Assembly: GCA_009783565.1 (NCBI GenBank)
Contig: WRDF01000003.1
Coordinates: 124,001-188,000 of the forward strand
Reading direction: 5' to 3'
Source of the DNA: Rikenellaceae bacterium
Lineage (GTDB): Bacteria > Bacteroidota > Bacteroidia > Bacteroidales > Rikenellaceae
DNA: 64,000 nt
A program made the position numbers and the translations under genes. Numbering within the stretch: position 1 is the first letter of the stretch; each line of letters starts with the position of its first letter. Shown piece after piece: positions 26,186 to 34,211 of this stretch. Below the pieces are notes generated by a model. It ran no database searches. It was not told where the DNA came from and was given only the letters and a program-made list of their open reading frames with translations.

Positions 26186-26344
26186 CTAAACGGGCACGAA
26201 CTCATCCTTGCCAACGCCGCACACCGGACATACCCAATCATCGGGCAGCTCTTCGAACGGCATTCCGGGCGCAATTCCGCCATCGGGATCGCCCACTGCC
26301 GGATCATAGATCCATCCGCAGGCTTCACATTCATATTTTTGCAT
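26186..26344 (-). CDS. Rubredoxin
   Basis: A 52-residue Fe(Cys)4 electron carrier, too short for many gene callers. The product begins [20 protein letters not shown] and ends [18 protein letters not shown]: two C-x2-C pairs (CEAC, CPVC) and the [12 protein letters not shown] signature are exactly placed for the family. It probably donates electrons in oxidative-stress or desaturation-type reactions; no partner oxidoreductase is next to it. It has its own -7 box (26368-26375) and a strong palindromic terminator. Confidence 0.95.
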   Translation of the reverse strand: MQKYECEACGWIYDPAVGDPDGGIAPGMPFEELPDDWVCPVCGVGKDEFVPV

Positions 26345-26367
26345 GGTCGTAAAATTTATTGGTTATG

Positions 26368-26375
26368 CAAATATA
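26368..26375 (-). promoter_or_regulatory. -7 box of rubredoxin
   Basis: TATATTTG on the minus strand, 24-31 bases before the rubredoxin ATG. Confidence 0.6.
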
Positions 26376-26455
26376 CGGATTTCTCCGACTTTTACCAAAA
26401 CCGCGCGTACCACGTAGAGTACACGACAGCGGGAGCATTCTGACCTTTCGAATCG

Positions 26456-26660
26456 TAACCGAGAACTCGTAGCCCAACTCCCGCCACCGCGCGCCCAACT
26501 CCCCGTTATACACCGACCACGCTATGGTGCTTTCCGCCAAAGCAGACTTGTCCAAAATAACAGGCTCCTGCAACTCTACGCGCGCAGCCTCATCCCCGTC
26601 GTAATGAGTGACAACCTCATACAACACCAAATGAGTGATCGCACGACCGTTCAAAACCTT
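26456..26660 (-). pseudogene. Fragment of the zincin-like lipoprotein gene
   Basis: About 200 bases nearly identical to 29060-29261, which encode roughly residues 90-160 of the intact lipoprotein (LNGRAITHLVLYEVVTHYDG...GELGARWRELGYEFSV). The copy starts in mid-protein, has no signal peptide, and runs into unrelated sequence (IRKVRMLPLSCTL...) at its 3' end, so it is a decayed relic. It lies just downstream of the second small secreted protein gene. Confidence 0.85.
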
Positions 26661-26715
26661 TCAAAGTTCCGCCGAACCGAAAACACGCTCGGTTCGACGG
26701 AATACCAATCATCTC

Positions 26716-27300
26716 TTACTCCGGAATTCCTTGCAACCATCTTATACCTACAAAGTTCTGACCCTGCGCGTCGGGATGAACGGTAATGCCCGGTATCGGA
26801 GTAGCCAAAAGCTGCATAGCCAGACGAAAGAAGAAACTCGGATGGATATACCTGTATCCATGTTCACTGCGGAATCGGAATGCAATCTCGACAGGCACGG
26901 CAGTGACAGGGTCGAAAAGAAGGTTGATGGAAAATTTAGTCTCTCCGATGGCCACAAGCTCGTTATGTTCAAGAAAGTTAAATGCCTGTCTCACCCGCGA
27001 CTGTATCGCGAGATGAGCCTGCTCGGTCATGATCACCGACTTTTTGTTGCCGTAAAAGAAATCTATATCCGTCGGTGTTCCGTCAAGATTGGTGGCCCAC
27101 TGATCATAGGAAAACTGGTTCACACTGGGATAAAGCGTGACCATTCCACCCTCATCTACATCACAATTAAATGTGATATACACTCCCGGAGATACCTGAA
27201 CATTGTAGGTGGTGGTGGTCTGATAATACACGGTTTGTGCCGTCGCCATGCCCGATGCTGCTATCAGCATCGCAAACAGTAATGCTATTCTCCTTTTCAT
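26716..27300 (-). CDS. Small secreted protein, tandem copy 2 (unknown function)
   Basis: A 194-residue exported protein I do not recognise. Start at 27300 gives signal peptide MKRRIALLFAMLIAASGMATAQ with a likely cleavage after AQ. The mature part is beta-rich (VYYQTTTTYNVQVSPGVYI...) and ends VHPDAQGQNFVGIRWLQGIPE. It has the same length as its neighbour at 27360-27944 and is very similar along its whole length, with differences in the middle (GYRYIHPSFFFRL against GWRYIHPEFFLRL). The bases before its ATG copy the end of the lipoprotein gene. Confidence 0.85.
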   Translation of the reverse strand: MKRRIALLFAMLIAASGMATAQTVYYQTTTTYNVQVSPGVYITFNCDVDEGGMVTLYPSVNQFSYDQWATNLDGTPTDIDFFYGNKKSVIMTEQAHLAIQSRVRQAFNFLEHNELVAIGETKFSINLLFDPVTAVPVEIAFRFRSEHGYRYIHPSFFFRLAMQLLATPIPGITVHPDAQGQNFVGIRWLQGIPE

Positions 27301-27319
27301 AATTAACAGTCGTTTGAAG

Positions 27320-27347
27320 CTCCCCCGAGCGACCACACTCGGGGGAG
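27320..27347 (-). terminator. GC-rich hairpin between the two small secreted protein genes
   Basis: Stem CTCCCCCGAG / CTCGGGGGAG (27320-27329 and 27338-27347) with an 8-base loop. There is no U-tract on the minus strand, so it may be an mRNA-stabilising hairpin or partial terminator. Confidence 0.5.
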
Positions 27348-27359
27348 GCCGATCATCAC

Positions 27360-27944
27360 TTACTCCGGAATTCCTTGCAACCATCTTATACCTACAAAGT
27401 TCTGACCCTGCGCGTCGGGATGAACGGTAATGCCCGGTATCGGAGTAGCCAGAAGCTGCATAGCCAGACGCAGGAAAAACTCCGGATGGATATACCTCCA
27501 ACCCTTCTCCTTGCCGAATCGGAATGCAATCTCGACAGGCACGGCAGTGACGGGATTGAAGCGAAGGCTGATGGAAAGTCTATGCTCTCCGATGGCCACA
27601 AGGTCGTTATGTTCAAGAAAATTGAATGCCATTCCCACCCGCGACTGTATCGCGAGATGAGCCTGCTCGGTCATTATCACCGACTTTTTGTTGCCGAGAA
27701 AGAAATCGATATCCGTCGGCGTTCCGTCGAGATTGCTCGGCCACCGCTCATGAATAAATTGACTCCCGCTGGGATAGATCGTAACCAATCCGCTATCATC
27801 TACATCACAATTAAATGTCACATACACCCCCGGCGATACCTGGATATTGTAAGTGGTGGTGGTCTGATAATACACGGCCTGTGCCGTCGCCATGCCCGGC
27901 GCTGTCATGAGCGCCGTCAGCATTATTATTACTCTCGTTCTCAT
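27360..27944 (-). CDS. Small secreted protein, tandem copy 1 (unknown function)
   Basis: A 194-residue exported protein with signal peptide MRTRVIIMLTALMTAPGMATAQ. The mature region is the same family as the 26716-27300 product: VYYQTTTTYNIQVSPGVYVTFNCDVDD, TPTDIDFFLGNKKSVIMTEQAHLAIQSRV and C-terminal GITVHPDAQGQNFVGIRWLQ. It starts two bases after the stop of the zincin-like lipoprotein gene, so the two are almost surely co-translated and may act together outside the cell membrane. No known domain recognised. Confidence 0.85.
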   Translation of the reverse strand: MRTRVIIMLTALMTAPGMATAQAVYYQTTTTYNIQVSPGVYVTFNCDVDDSGLVTIYPSGSQFIHERWPSNLDGTPTDIDFFLGNKKSVIMTEQAHLAIQSRVGMAFNFLEHNDLVAIGEHRLSISLRFNPVTAVPVEIAFRFGKEKGWRYIHPEFFLRLAMQLLATPIPGITVHPDAQGQNFVGIRWLQGIPE

Positions 27945-27946
27945 GA

Positions 27947-29524
27947 TTAACAGTCGTTTGTAAGTTCGTGTAAAGTGGTGATACTGATAAAGCCTGTCCG
28001 GCCGGTGTTGTACGTATAGCCCGCATAATTATTGGCCGGATGGTCGAACCCCTGTATGCTCGCAGCAGTTTTCTTAAATGCCGTATCGAAAGCACCGTTT
28101 GAGATGCCCGGTTGCAGAAACCCTTTGGGAGTTAAATGCCGGTCTACCAAGTCGGGAATCTCAGAATACATACTATCGTCACCATTATAGTACTCATCCC
28201 ATTTGCTTCCCGGCTCGAACCCGTGCTGCCTGCTGACAAACATATATTGCGCGATCTGAGCCTCCATCTCGATATTCATCAGGTTGTCGATGTAGCTCTG
28301 AATGTTCGGCTCGTGATAAGCCTGAAACGCATGGAACATCTCGTGAAGCAACGCGCTGCTCTCGGCGCCGCCCTTAGTGCCGAGATTAACAGTTGCATTA
28401 CCCGCACCGTCGGTAAATCCAAATCCACTGTTGTAGGTGTTGGGATTTATATTTATAAATAAAGTCTTCCCATTGAGCTTCTTGACCAGTTCGCTGTAAA
28501 GCGCACCACCCAAACAGTCGACCATAATCTCTTCGAGCAGCCGCTCCAGCAACTTCCAATTCTCATCGATCATGTTCGAATTACGGAAAATCGCCTTAGC
28601 CTTAGGTGCAATTTGGCCGTTACCCCCGCCATCGTCACCGCCGGGGCTGCCTAAGCCTGCGGGTTCATCGCCGTAATATCCACGAACGATAAAAAAGTAC
28701 ATAACCTCACTGACGACATACGTCACAACATGAGAACTCATCAGCATACCCTCCAACATCTCCAAAAATTCCTCGAATATCCGGTACGCCGTCTCGGCAT
28801 GTATCTGACCCGCTACGGTAAAGATCATGATGTCATTCAAGCCGGGAGCACAATCCAAAATGACCCCGAACGAAAAATATCTGGACTGGATCGCGCTAAG
28901 CACTATCCCGAACCTCTGGGGAAACTGCAACAGGAATAATTCAATGTCACTCCATGTTCCCAAAAGGTGGACAAATGTGTTAAAATACACTTCATATAAA
29001 CCCACGCCCGACGACCTGGTCGCAAACGCCGAAACATCGGGCTCGGGCTGCCTGCCTGCCACCGAGAACTCGTAGCCCAACTCCCGCCACCGCGCGCCCA
29101 ACTCCCCGTTATGCACCGACCACGCTATGGTGCTTTCCGCCAAAGCAGCCTTGTCGAGGATAACAGGCTCCTGCAACTCTACGCGCGCAGCCTCATCCCC
29201 GTCGTAATGAGTGACAACCTCATACAACACCAAATGAGTGATCGCACGACCGTTCAAAACCGGCAGCAGAAAGTGATGACTCCTGCCGCCAAGAATCAAC
29301 ACAGACTCGTTGGGCAACGGAGTGCCATGTTTGGAAATCTGACGCCAGTCCGACTCCCAATCGGGAAGGGTGCGAACAGCGTCCATAAACGCATGGCCCG
29401 TGGCGGTCAAAGTGCTCTCGTCGAACCCGCGATCATGCTCACGCTCAGGAGGGCCGTGAGCGCAGGAAAAAAGGAAGATCCCCGCCAAAAACGACACGCA
29501 TGAATAAAGAATAGTCTTTACCAT
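27947..29524 (-). CDS. Zincin-like lipoprotein of unknown function
   Basis: A 525-residue lipoprotein: signal peptide MVKTILYSCVSFLAGIFLFSC with lipobox LFSC. GTG at 29530 is an alternative start. The C-terminal third has SALLHEMFHAFQAYHE (HExxH, about residues 400-415), a zincin-type metal motif, and a following acidic segment NIEMEAQIAQYMF that could supply a third ligand. The N-terminal two thirds match nothing I recognise; a Gly/Pro-rich stretch (GLGSPGGDDGGGNGQ) divides them. It heads an operon with two copies of a small secreted protein. A protease role is inference from the motif alone. Confidence 0.7.
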   Translation of the reverse strand: MVKTILYSCVSFLAGIFLFSCAHGPPEREHDRGFDESTLTATGHAFMDAVRTLPDWESDWRQISKHGTPLPNESVLILGGRSHHFLLPVLNGRAITHLVLYEVVTHYDGDEAARVELQEPVILDKAALAESTIAWSVHNGELGARWRELGYEFSVAGRQPEPDVSAFATRSSGVGLYEVYFNTFVHLLGTWSDIELFLLQFPQRFGIVLSAIQSRYFSFGVILDCAPGLNDIMIFTVAGQIHAETAYRIFEEFLEMLEGMLMSSHVVTYVVSEVMYFFIVRGYYGDEPAGLGSPGGDDGGGNGQIAPKAKAIFRNSNMIDENWKLLERLLEEIMVDCLGGALYSELVKKLNGKTLFININPNTYNSGFGFTDGAGNATVNLGTKGGAESSALLHEMFHAFQAYHEPNIQSYIDNLMNIEMEAQIAQYMFVSRQHGFEPGSKWDEYYNGDDSMYSEIPDLVDRHLTPKGFLQPGISNGAFDTAFKKTAASIQGFDHPANNYAGYTYNTGRTGFISITTLHELTNDC

Positions 29525-29547
29525 AAGCACTAATATCAGTTAATGCC

Positions 29548-29555
29548 GAAAGATA
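29548..29555 (-). promoter_or_regulatory. Weak -7 box of the zincin-like lipoprotein operon
   Basis: TATCTTTC on the minus strand differs from TAnnTTTG at the last base; 24-31 bases before the ATG. Confidence 0.35.
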
Positions 29556-29610
29556 AATAACCAAAATGAGAAAAACAAATAATTACCGCTAAAAACAGTA
29601 AAAGCACCGA

Positions 29611-30936
29611 TTAAATCTGCTTCTCGTGCCAACGCGCCTTTTTCATATAAAGCAGCGAGACCGCAAGCATCGATACCCCGTAAAGCACTTCGACCAGCCA
29701 TACATGCGCAACGTCGGTCGCTATACGGAATGCAAGATAATAAGTCATGATAATATAGACAATAAGTATCCCCGTCTCGATCCACATTGCGTCGCGCGTA
29801 TTACCCGTTCCCGAAATCGCCAGAAAATAAATAAATCCCACGACACCGAACGGAATCGCTATCAACATCACATACATCGACGGCAAAGATGCGGCGATAA
29901 GTTCCGCATTGTTGGAATATATACGCAAGAACAGCGACGGGAAAATCGCCGCGAACAGAAACAGCGGCAGAACGCACAGCACGCTCATCTTTACGATGCG
30001 CAAGCACAGCGGCATCACTTCGTCCTGCTTTTGTGCACCCATCAGGTTGCTCACCATCGAACTGCCCGTAGTCGCAAATGCAATGGTGAAAATAAACAGC
30101 AGCGAAGAGACCTGCCGAGCGAGGTTCGAAGCCGCGAGCGCACGCTCTCCCATATGCTCGATTGCGAGGAAAAAGAAAAGCCATGTGCCGCACGAGAGAA
30201 AATATTGCAACATCGTCCAGCTCGAAACATTAAATATCTGCCGCAGTACGCTCCACGAAGGACGCGTCCAGCGGAACATCCCATAGTACTGATAATCCGT
30301 ATAATAGCGCGTATAAACGACCATTAACGCCAACGAAATAAGCCCCGCGATCGACGATCCGAGAGCCGCTCCCGCAATGCCCATCGCCGGAAATCCGAAC
30401 CGCCCGAAGATCAGCACGTAGTTCAGCGCCACACTGCTCAGCACCATCACGATGCCGTTCAGCGTCAGTATCCGCGTCTTCGTAAGAGCCATGAAGTAAG
30501 CACGGTACATGATCACGCCGAACGAGAAGAAGAACCCGTAAGACCGCCACCGCACATACGATAGCGTCGCATCACACACCGCTTCCGACGTGATGAAGCT
30601 GCGCAGCAGCACCGGCGAAAAGAAATACGAAAATAAAAGCAACACTGCCGCCAGCACCATCATTATCATCATCCCCTGATGAAAGATCAGCCCTATGTGC
30701 TTATACTGCTGCTGCCCGTTGCGCCGCGCCATGAGGATCTGCACCCCGACACCGAACCCTAAGCCGAACATATACAGAACCATATGATATATCGTCCCCA
30801 GTCCCGACGCACCGAATTCGACCTCCCCTACCCGTCCCATAAATATCGCGTCGGTCATGCCGAGCAGATGCTCCATGACGAGACTTATGAGCACCGGATA
30901 GGTGATCGTCCAAATATTTTTATAAGAGAAATCCAC
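29611..30936 (-). CDS. MATE family efflux transporter
   Basis: A 441-residue inner-membrane exporter driven by Na+ or H+. It has two homologous six-helix halves; the first opens with IWTITYPVLISLVMEHLLGMTDAIFMGRVGE, the hallmark of MATE proteins, and the second half with VSSWTMLQYFLSCG...NLARQVSSLLFIF. Substrates in the family include cationic drugs and dyes; none can be assigned here. It has its own -7 box at 30989-30996. Confidence 0.92.
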   Translation of the reverse strand: MDFSYKNIWTITYPVLISLVMEHLLGMTDAIFMGRVGEVEFGASGLGTIYHMVLYMFGLGFGVGVQILMARRNGQQQYKHIGLIFHQGMMIMMVLAAVLLLFSYFFSPVLLRSFITSEAVCDATLSYVRWRSYGFFFSFGVIMYRAYFMALTKTRILTLNGIVMVLSSVALNYVLIFGRFGFPAMGIAGAALGSSIAGLISLALMVVYTRYYTDYQYYGMFRWTRPSWSVLRQIFNVSSWTMLQYFLSCGTWLFFFLAIEHMGERALAASNLARQVSSLLFIFTIAFATTGSSMVSNLMGAQKQDEVMPLCLRIVKMSVLCVLPLFLFAAIFPSLFLRIYSNNAELIAASLPSMYVMLIAIPFGVVGFIYFLAISGTGNTRDAMWIETGILIVYIIMTYYLAFRIATDVAHVWLVEVLYGVSMLAVSLLYMKKARWHEKQI

Positions 30937-30988
30937 CGTTTTTATCTCCCTCTTTATGCTGTTATTCCATTAACACAAAAACGGGGTA

Positions 30989-30996
30989 CAAAGGTA
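30989..30996 (-). promoter_or_regulatory. -7 box of the MATE exporter gene
   Basis: TACCTTTG on the minus strand, 53-60 bases before the start. Confidence 0.55.
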
Positions 30997-31040
30997 GTGA
31001 TTTTTTTGAATTATTAGTCGAAATATTTTATTTTTGTTTG

Positions 31041-31048
31041 TACTTTTG
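31041..31048 (+). promoter_or_regulatory. -7 box of the 31091 lipoprotein gene
   Basis: TACTTTTG; another match, TATTTTTG, lies at 31029-31036. Both precede the ATG at 31091 by less than 65 bases. Confidence 0.55.
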
Positions 31049-31090
31049 TTCATAATGAAATTCGGTAACCAACCAAAATGAAAGCGAATA

Positions 31091-32014
31091 ATGAAAAGAA
31101 CAGCATTTATTAAAAGGCTGCTCGTACTAACGACTATCGCATCGGTAGTATGTGCGTGTGGTAATAGCGCCGTCAGAATCGAAGGAGATACAGTTACCCT
31201 GCCGAATATCGGCATGACTGTCAGCATGGAAACATTTGCTTTTATCCGGCAATGTGAAAAAGACAGCCAATATGATTTGTGGGAAGTCAAAATTACGACA
31301 AACCCGGAATTAGGGAGCGCCATCAGGCTTGGAGAGAGAGGGTTTGCCCTTATCCCGATAGCAAATGTAACGGGGGATGGTATTATTATCGAAACAGTAA
31401 ATATGACGGGCACTGATTTTTCGTTCAGAATGCCCAAAGATAAAACGCCTGTGTCATACCGGGTCAAGATCGACGGTAAAGTTTTGACCTACCATTACGA
31501 AAAAAAGATATGGACGTATAGCGCTGATGATACTGATTTCGAGCCTGCCTCAGAAAGCGGTATGCAGACAAATACCGAAGCGAAACAAACGACTGCGCCT
31601 GAGCCGGCGAAGTCGAATCCCGATTTTACCGGTTTACCCGTGAAGCTTACTGTCGACGAAAAAGAATATATATTTCACGATTTAAAAGTGTCGAAAGCCA
31701 GAGATGATATTCATTACAAAATTTTCGGAGAAGTCAGGGATGTTATTTATATCACTGCTTATACTAAAAGCGATGTTTCTTATTCATTAGGCGAACATTC
31801 AAGCGGAAGTGATTTTCCGGTATGGTGTGTTTATCTTGGAGATGGCGCACAACATTGGCCATCTTGTGTAGAACTTAAACGGACAGACGTTCCCGATGAA
31901 ATTGCTCTTGTTTACGGACCTTTCAGTTTTTCCGGTGAAGTAAGCAATATTGTTCTATTTGAAAAAGAGAAAACATCAAATCAACGCAAAGTGGGCTATA
32001 ATGGAGATAAATGA
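31091..32014 (+). CDS. Hypothetical lipoprotein
   Basis: A 307-residue protein with signal peptide MKRTAFIKRLLVLTTIASVVCACG (lipobox VCAC) and no domain I recognise. The mature region seems to consist of two beta-rich parts (about 25-150 and 185-300) joined by a low-complexity linker rich in Thr, Glu and Pro (SGMQTNTEAKQTTAPEPAKS). The gene is AT-richer than its neighbours, suggesting an accessory gene. It is convergent with uvrB and appears monocistronic. Confidence 0.7.
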   Translation: MKRTAFIKRLLVLTTIASVVCACGNSAVRIEGDTVTLPNIGMTVSMETFAFIRQCEKDSQYDLWEVKITTNPELGSAIRLGERGFALIPIANVTGDGIIIETVNMTGTDFSFRMPKDKTPVSYRVKIDGKVLTYHYEKKIWTYSADDTDFEPASESGMQTNTEAKQTTAPEPAKSNPDFTGLPVKLTVDEKEYIFHDLKVSKARDDIHYKIFGEVRDVIYITAYTKSDVSYSLGEHSSGSDFPVWCVYLGDGAQHWPSCVELKRTDVPDEIALVYGPFSFSGEVSNIVLFEKEKTSNQRKVGYNGDK

Positions 32015-32116
32015 AATTATGACTTGAAACCCCTGTGCGAACGAAAAAGAGTTGTTGTGCCGACACGTACGATAATAATGCGTTTAATACCGTGACAGAA
32101 CTTAATAACCCGGAAC

Positions 32117-34126
32117 TCACTCCCTCTCTTTCAGCGCATACATCAGGTCGCGGTAGCGGGCAGCTTCGAGAAAATCGAGACGCAGAGCGGCCTCTTCCAT
32201 CTTCTTTTTGGCGTCGGCGATGGCAGCCTCCAATTCCGCTACGGTAACGTATTCTCCACGCACATCGGCCGCAGTCGCGAGTTTGCCGCCGACCAACGGA
32301 TAAACGACATTGCCGAAACCGCTCATATCTGCCCCCGAAGTCATTATTCCGCGCATGGTTTTGCGCGCAGCGGTGGGAATAAGGCCGTTCTGCATATTGT
32401 AGGTGATCTGTTTTTCGCGGCGGCGGTTGCTTTCCGTTATGGCCATCGCCATCGAGTCGGTACGCCGCTCGGCATACATTATAACATTGCCGTTGGCATG
32501 ACGCGCCGCACGTCCGGCGGTCTGGGTGAGCGACCGTTCGTTGCGCAGAAAACCCTCCTTGTCGGCATCCATGATGGCGACCAATGAGACTTCCGGCAAA
32601 TCGAGCCCCTCGCGCAGGAGATTAACCCCTATCAGCACGTCGAACGAACCGGCGCGCAGGTCGTCGAGTATCTGTACGCGTTCCAGCGTATCCACGTCCG
32701 AATGTATGTAACGATTCCGCACCCCGACGCGGTCGAAATATTTCGACAGTTCTTCGGCCATGCGCTTGGTCAGCGTGGTCACCAGCACACGCTCTTCGCG
32801 CCGTACGCGTTCGTCGATTTCTTCCATCAGGTCGTCGATCTGATTGTCGGTGATCTTGACACGCAGCGGCGGGTCGACCAGACCTGTCGGGCGAATGAGC
32901 TGCTCGACGATAGCGCCCTCCGATTTTATCAATTCGAAATCGGCGGGCGTGGCGCTCACGTAAACCGTATTACCCATCATCGACTCGAATTCCTCGAATT
33001 TCAGCGGCCGGTTGTCTATCGCCGCGGGCAGACGGTAGCCATACTCCACCAGGTTCTCCTTGCGCGCACGGTCGCCGCCGTACATCGCGCGCACCTGCGG
33101 AATCGTAACATGACTCTCGTCGATTATCATAAGATAATCTTTCGGGAAATAATCGAGCAGGCAGAAAGGTCGGCTGCCCGGCGGACGCCCGTCAAAATAA
33201 CGCGAGTAGTTCTCTATGCCGCTGCAATAGCCCAACTCGCGGATCATCTCCAAATCATACTCTACGCGCTGCTTTATGCGTTGCGCTTCGACCGGCCGCC
33301 CTTCGCGTTCGAACATGAGTATCTGCTTGCCCAAGTCTACCTCGATTTGCGCGAGGGCGGTGTTGATGCGCTCTTTTGTCGTGACGAATAGGTTCGCGGG
33401 ATATATTATCGCCTGCTCCAACAGCGTCAGCCGCTGTCCCGACGCGGGGTCTATAGTCGCTATCATCTCCACCTCGTCGTCGTAGAACATCACGCGGAAA
33501 CACTGCTCGCCATAAGCCGGAAAAATATCTATCGTGTCGCCGCTCACGCGGAACGTTCCGCGCGTAAGGTCGCTTTCGGTGCGCGTGTAGAGCGCTTCGA
33601 CCAGCGAGTAAAGGAATTTGCGGCGGCTGACCACCTCGCCCTTGCGTATCTTCACCGACGTGGCGTAAAAGTCCTCAGGATTGCCGATACCGTACAGGCA
33701 TGACACGCTCGAAACCACGATTATATCGCTGCGCCCCGACAGCAGCGAGGATGTGGTTTTAAGCCTCATCTGCTCGATCTCTTCGTTGATCGAGAGGTCT
33801 TTTTCAATATAAATATCGCTGGCGGGCAGATACGCCTCAGGCTGATAATAGTCGTAATAAGAGACGAAATATTCGACTGCGTTATCGGGAAAGAAGTTCC
33901 GGAACTCGCCGTAGAGCTGCGCCGCAAGCGTTTTGTTATGGCTCAGCACGAGTGTCGGACGGTTGATATGCTCGATGACGTTGGCTACGGTGAACGTCTT
34001 GCCCGAACCTGTCACGCCCATCAAAGTGTTGTGCTTGCCGTGTCCTTCGAGCGCACTCACAAGTCGAGATATCGCTTCCGGCTGGTCGCCCGTGGGCCTG
34101 TAATCCGAAACCAACTTGAAATCCAT
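32117..34126 (-). CDS. uvrB: UvrABC system protein B
   Basis: Damage-recognition helicase-like subunit of nucleotide excision repair. 669 residues: Walker A GVTGSGKTFTVANV near residue 40, the YFVSYYDYYQPEAYLP beta-hairpin that inserts into DNA, DEAD-like Walker B (MIIDESHVTIPQV), the helicase motifs IGVNLLREGLDLPEVSLV and QTAGRAARHANG, and the C-terminal UVR motif (KKKMEEAALRLDFLEAARYRDLMYALKE). The -7 box TATCTTTG (34131-34138) ends four bases before the ATG, so the mRNA may be leaderless. Confidence 0.97.
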   Translation of the reverse strand: MDFKLVSDYRPTGDQPEAISRLVSALEGHGKHNTLMGVTGSGKTFTVANVIEHINRPTLVLSHNKTLAAQLYGEFRNFFPDNAVEYFVSYYDYYQPEAYLPASDIYIEKDLSINEEIEQMRLKTTSSLLSGRSDIIVVSSVSCLYGIGNPEDFYATSVKIRKGEVVSRRKFLYSLVEALYTRTESDLTRGTFRVSGDTIDIFPAYGEQCFRVMFYDDEVEMIATIDPASGQRLTLLEQAIIYPANLFVTTKERINTALAQIEVDLGKQILMFEREGRPVEAQRIKQRVEYDLEMIRELGYCSGIENYSRYFDGRPPGSRPFCLLDYFPKDYLMIIDESHVTIPQVRAMYGGDRARKENLVEYGYRLPAAIDNRPLKFEEFESMMGNTVYVSATPADFELIKSEGAIVEQLIRPTGLVDPPLRVKITDNQIDDLMEEIDERVRREERVLVTTLTKRMAEELSKYFDRVGVRNRYIHSDVDTLERVQILDDLRAGSFDVLIGVNLLREGLDLPEVSLVAIMDADKEGFLRNERSLTQTAGRAARHANGNVIMYAERRTDSMAMAITESNRRREKQITYNMQNGLIPTAARKTMRGIMTSGADMSGFGNVVYPLVGGKLATAADVRGEYVTVAELEAAIADAKKKMEEAALRLDFLEAARYRDLMYALKERE

Positions 34127-34130
34127 TCTA

Positions 34131-34138
34131 CAAAGATA
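34131..34138 (-). promoter_or_regulatory. -7 box of uvrB, almost touching the start codon
   Basis: TATCTTTG followed by TAGA and then ATG on the minus strand. Confidence 0.55.
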
Positions 34139-34182
34139 CGGATTTTATCGATTGTAAATTACGGGGAATAGCAATAGTTTTT

Positions 34183-34190
34183 TATCTTTG
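34183..34190 (+). promoter_or_regulatory. -7 box of serS
   Basis: TATCTTTG, 21 bases ahead of the ATG at 34212; a start at 34188 would overlap the promoter. Confidence 0.6.
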
Positions 34191-34211
34191 CGCAATAAAT
34201 ATGAGACACAT

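Noticed and set aside
26331-26654. 107-codon minus-strand frame considered as a real gene
   Set aside because: It is an internal fragment of the lipoprotein gene without signal peptide, and its last part overlaps the rubredoxin promoter and start.
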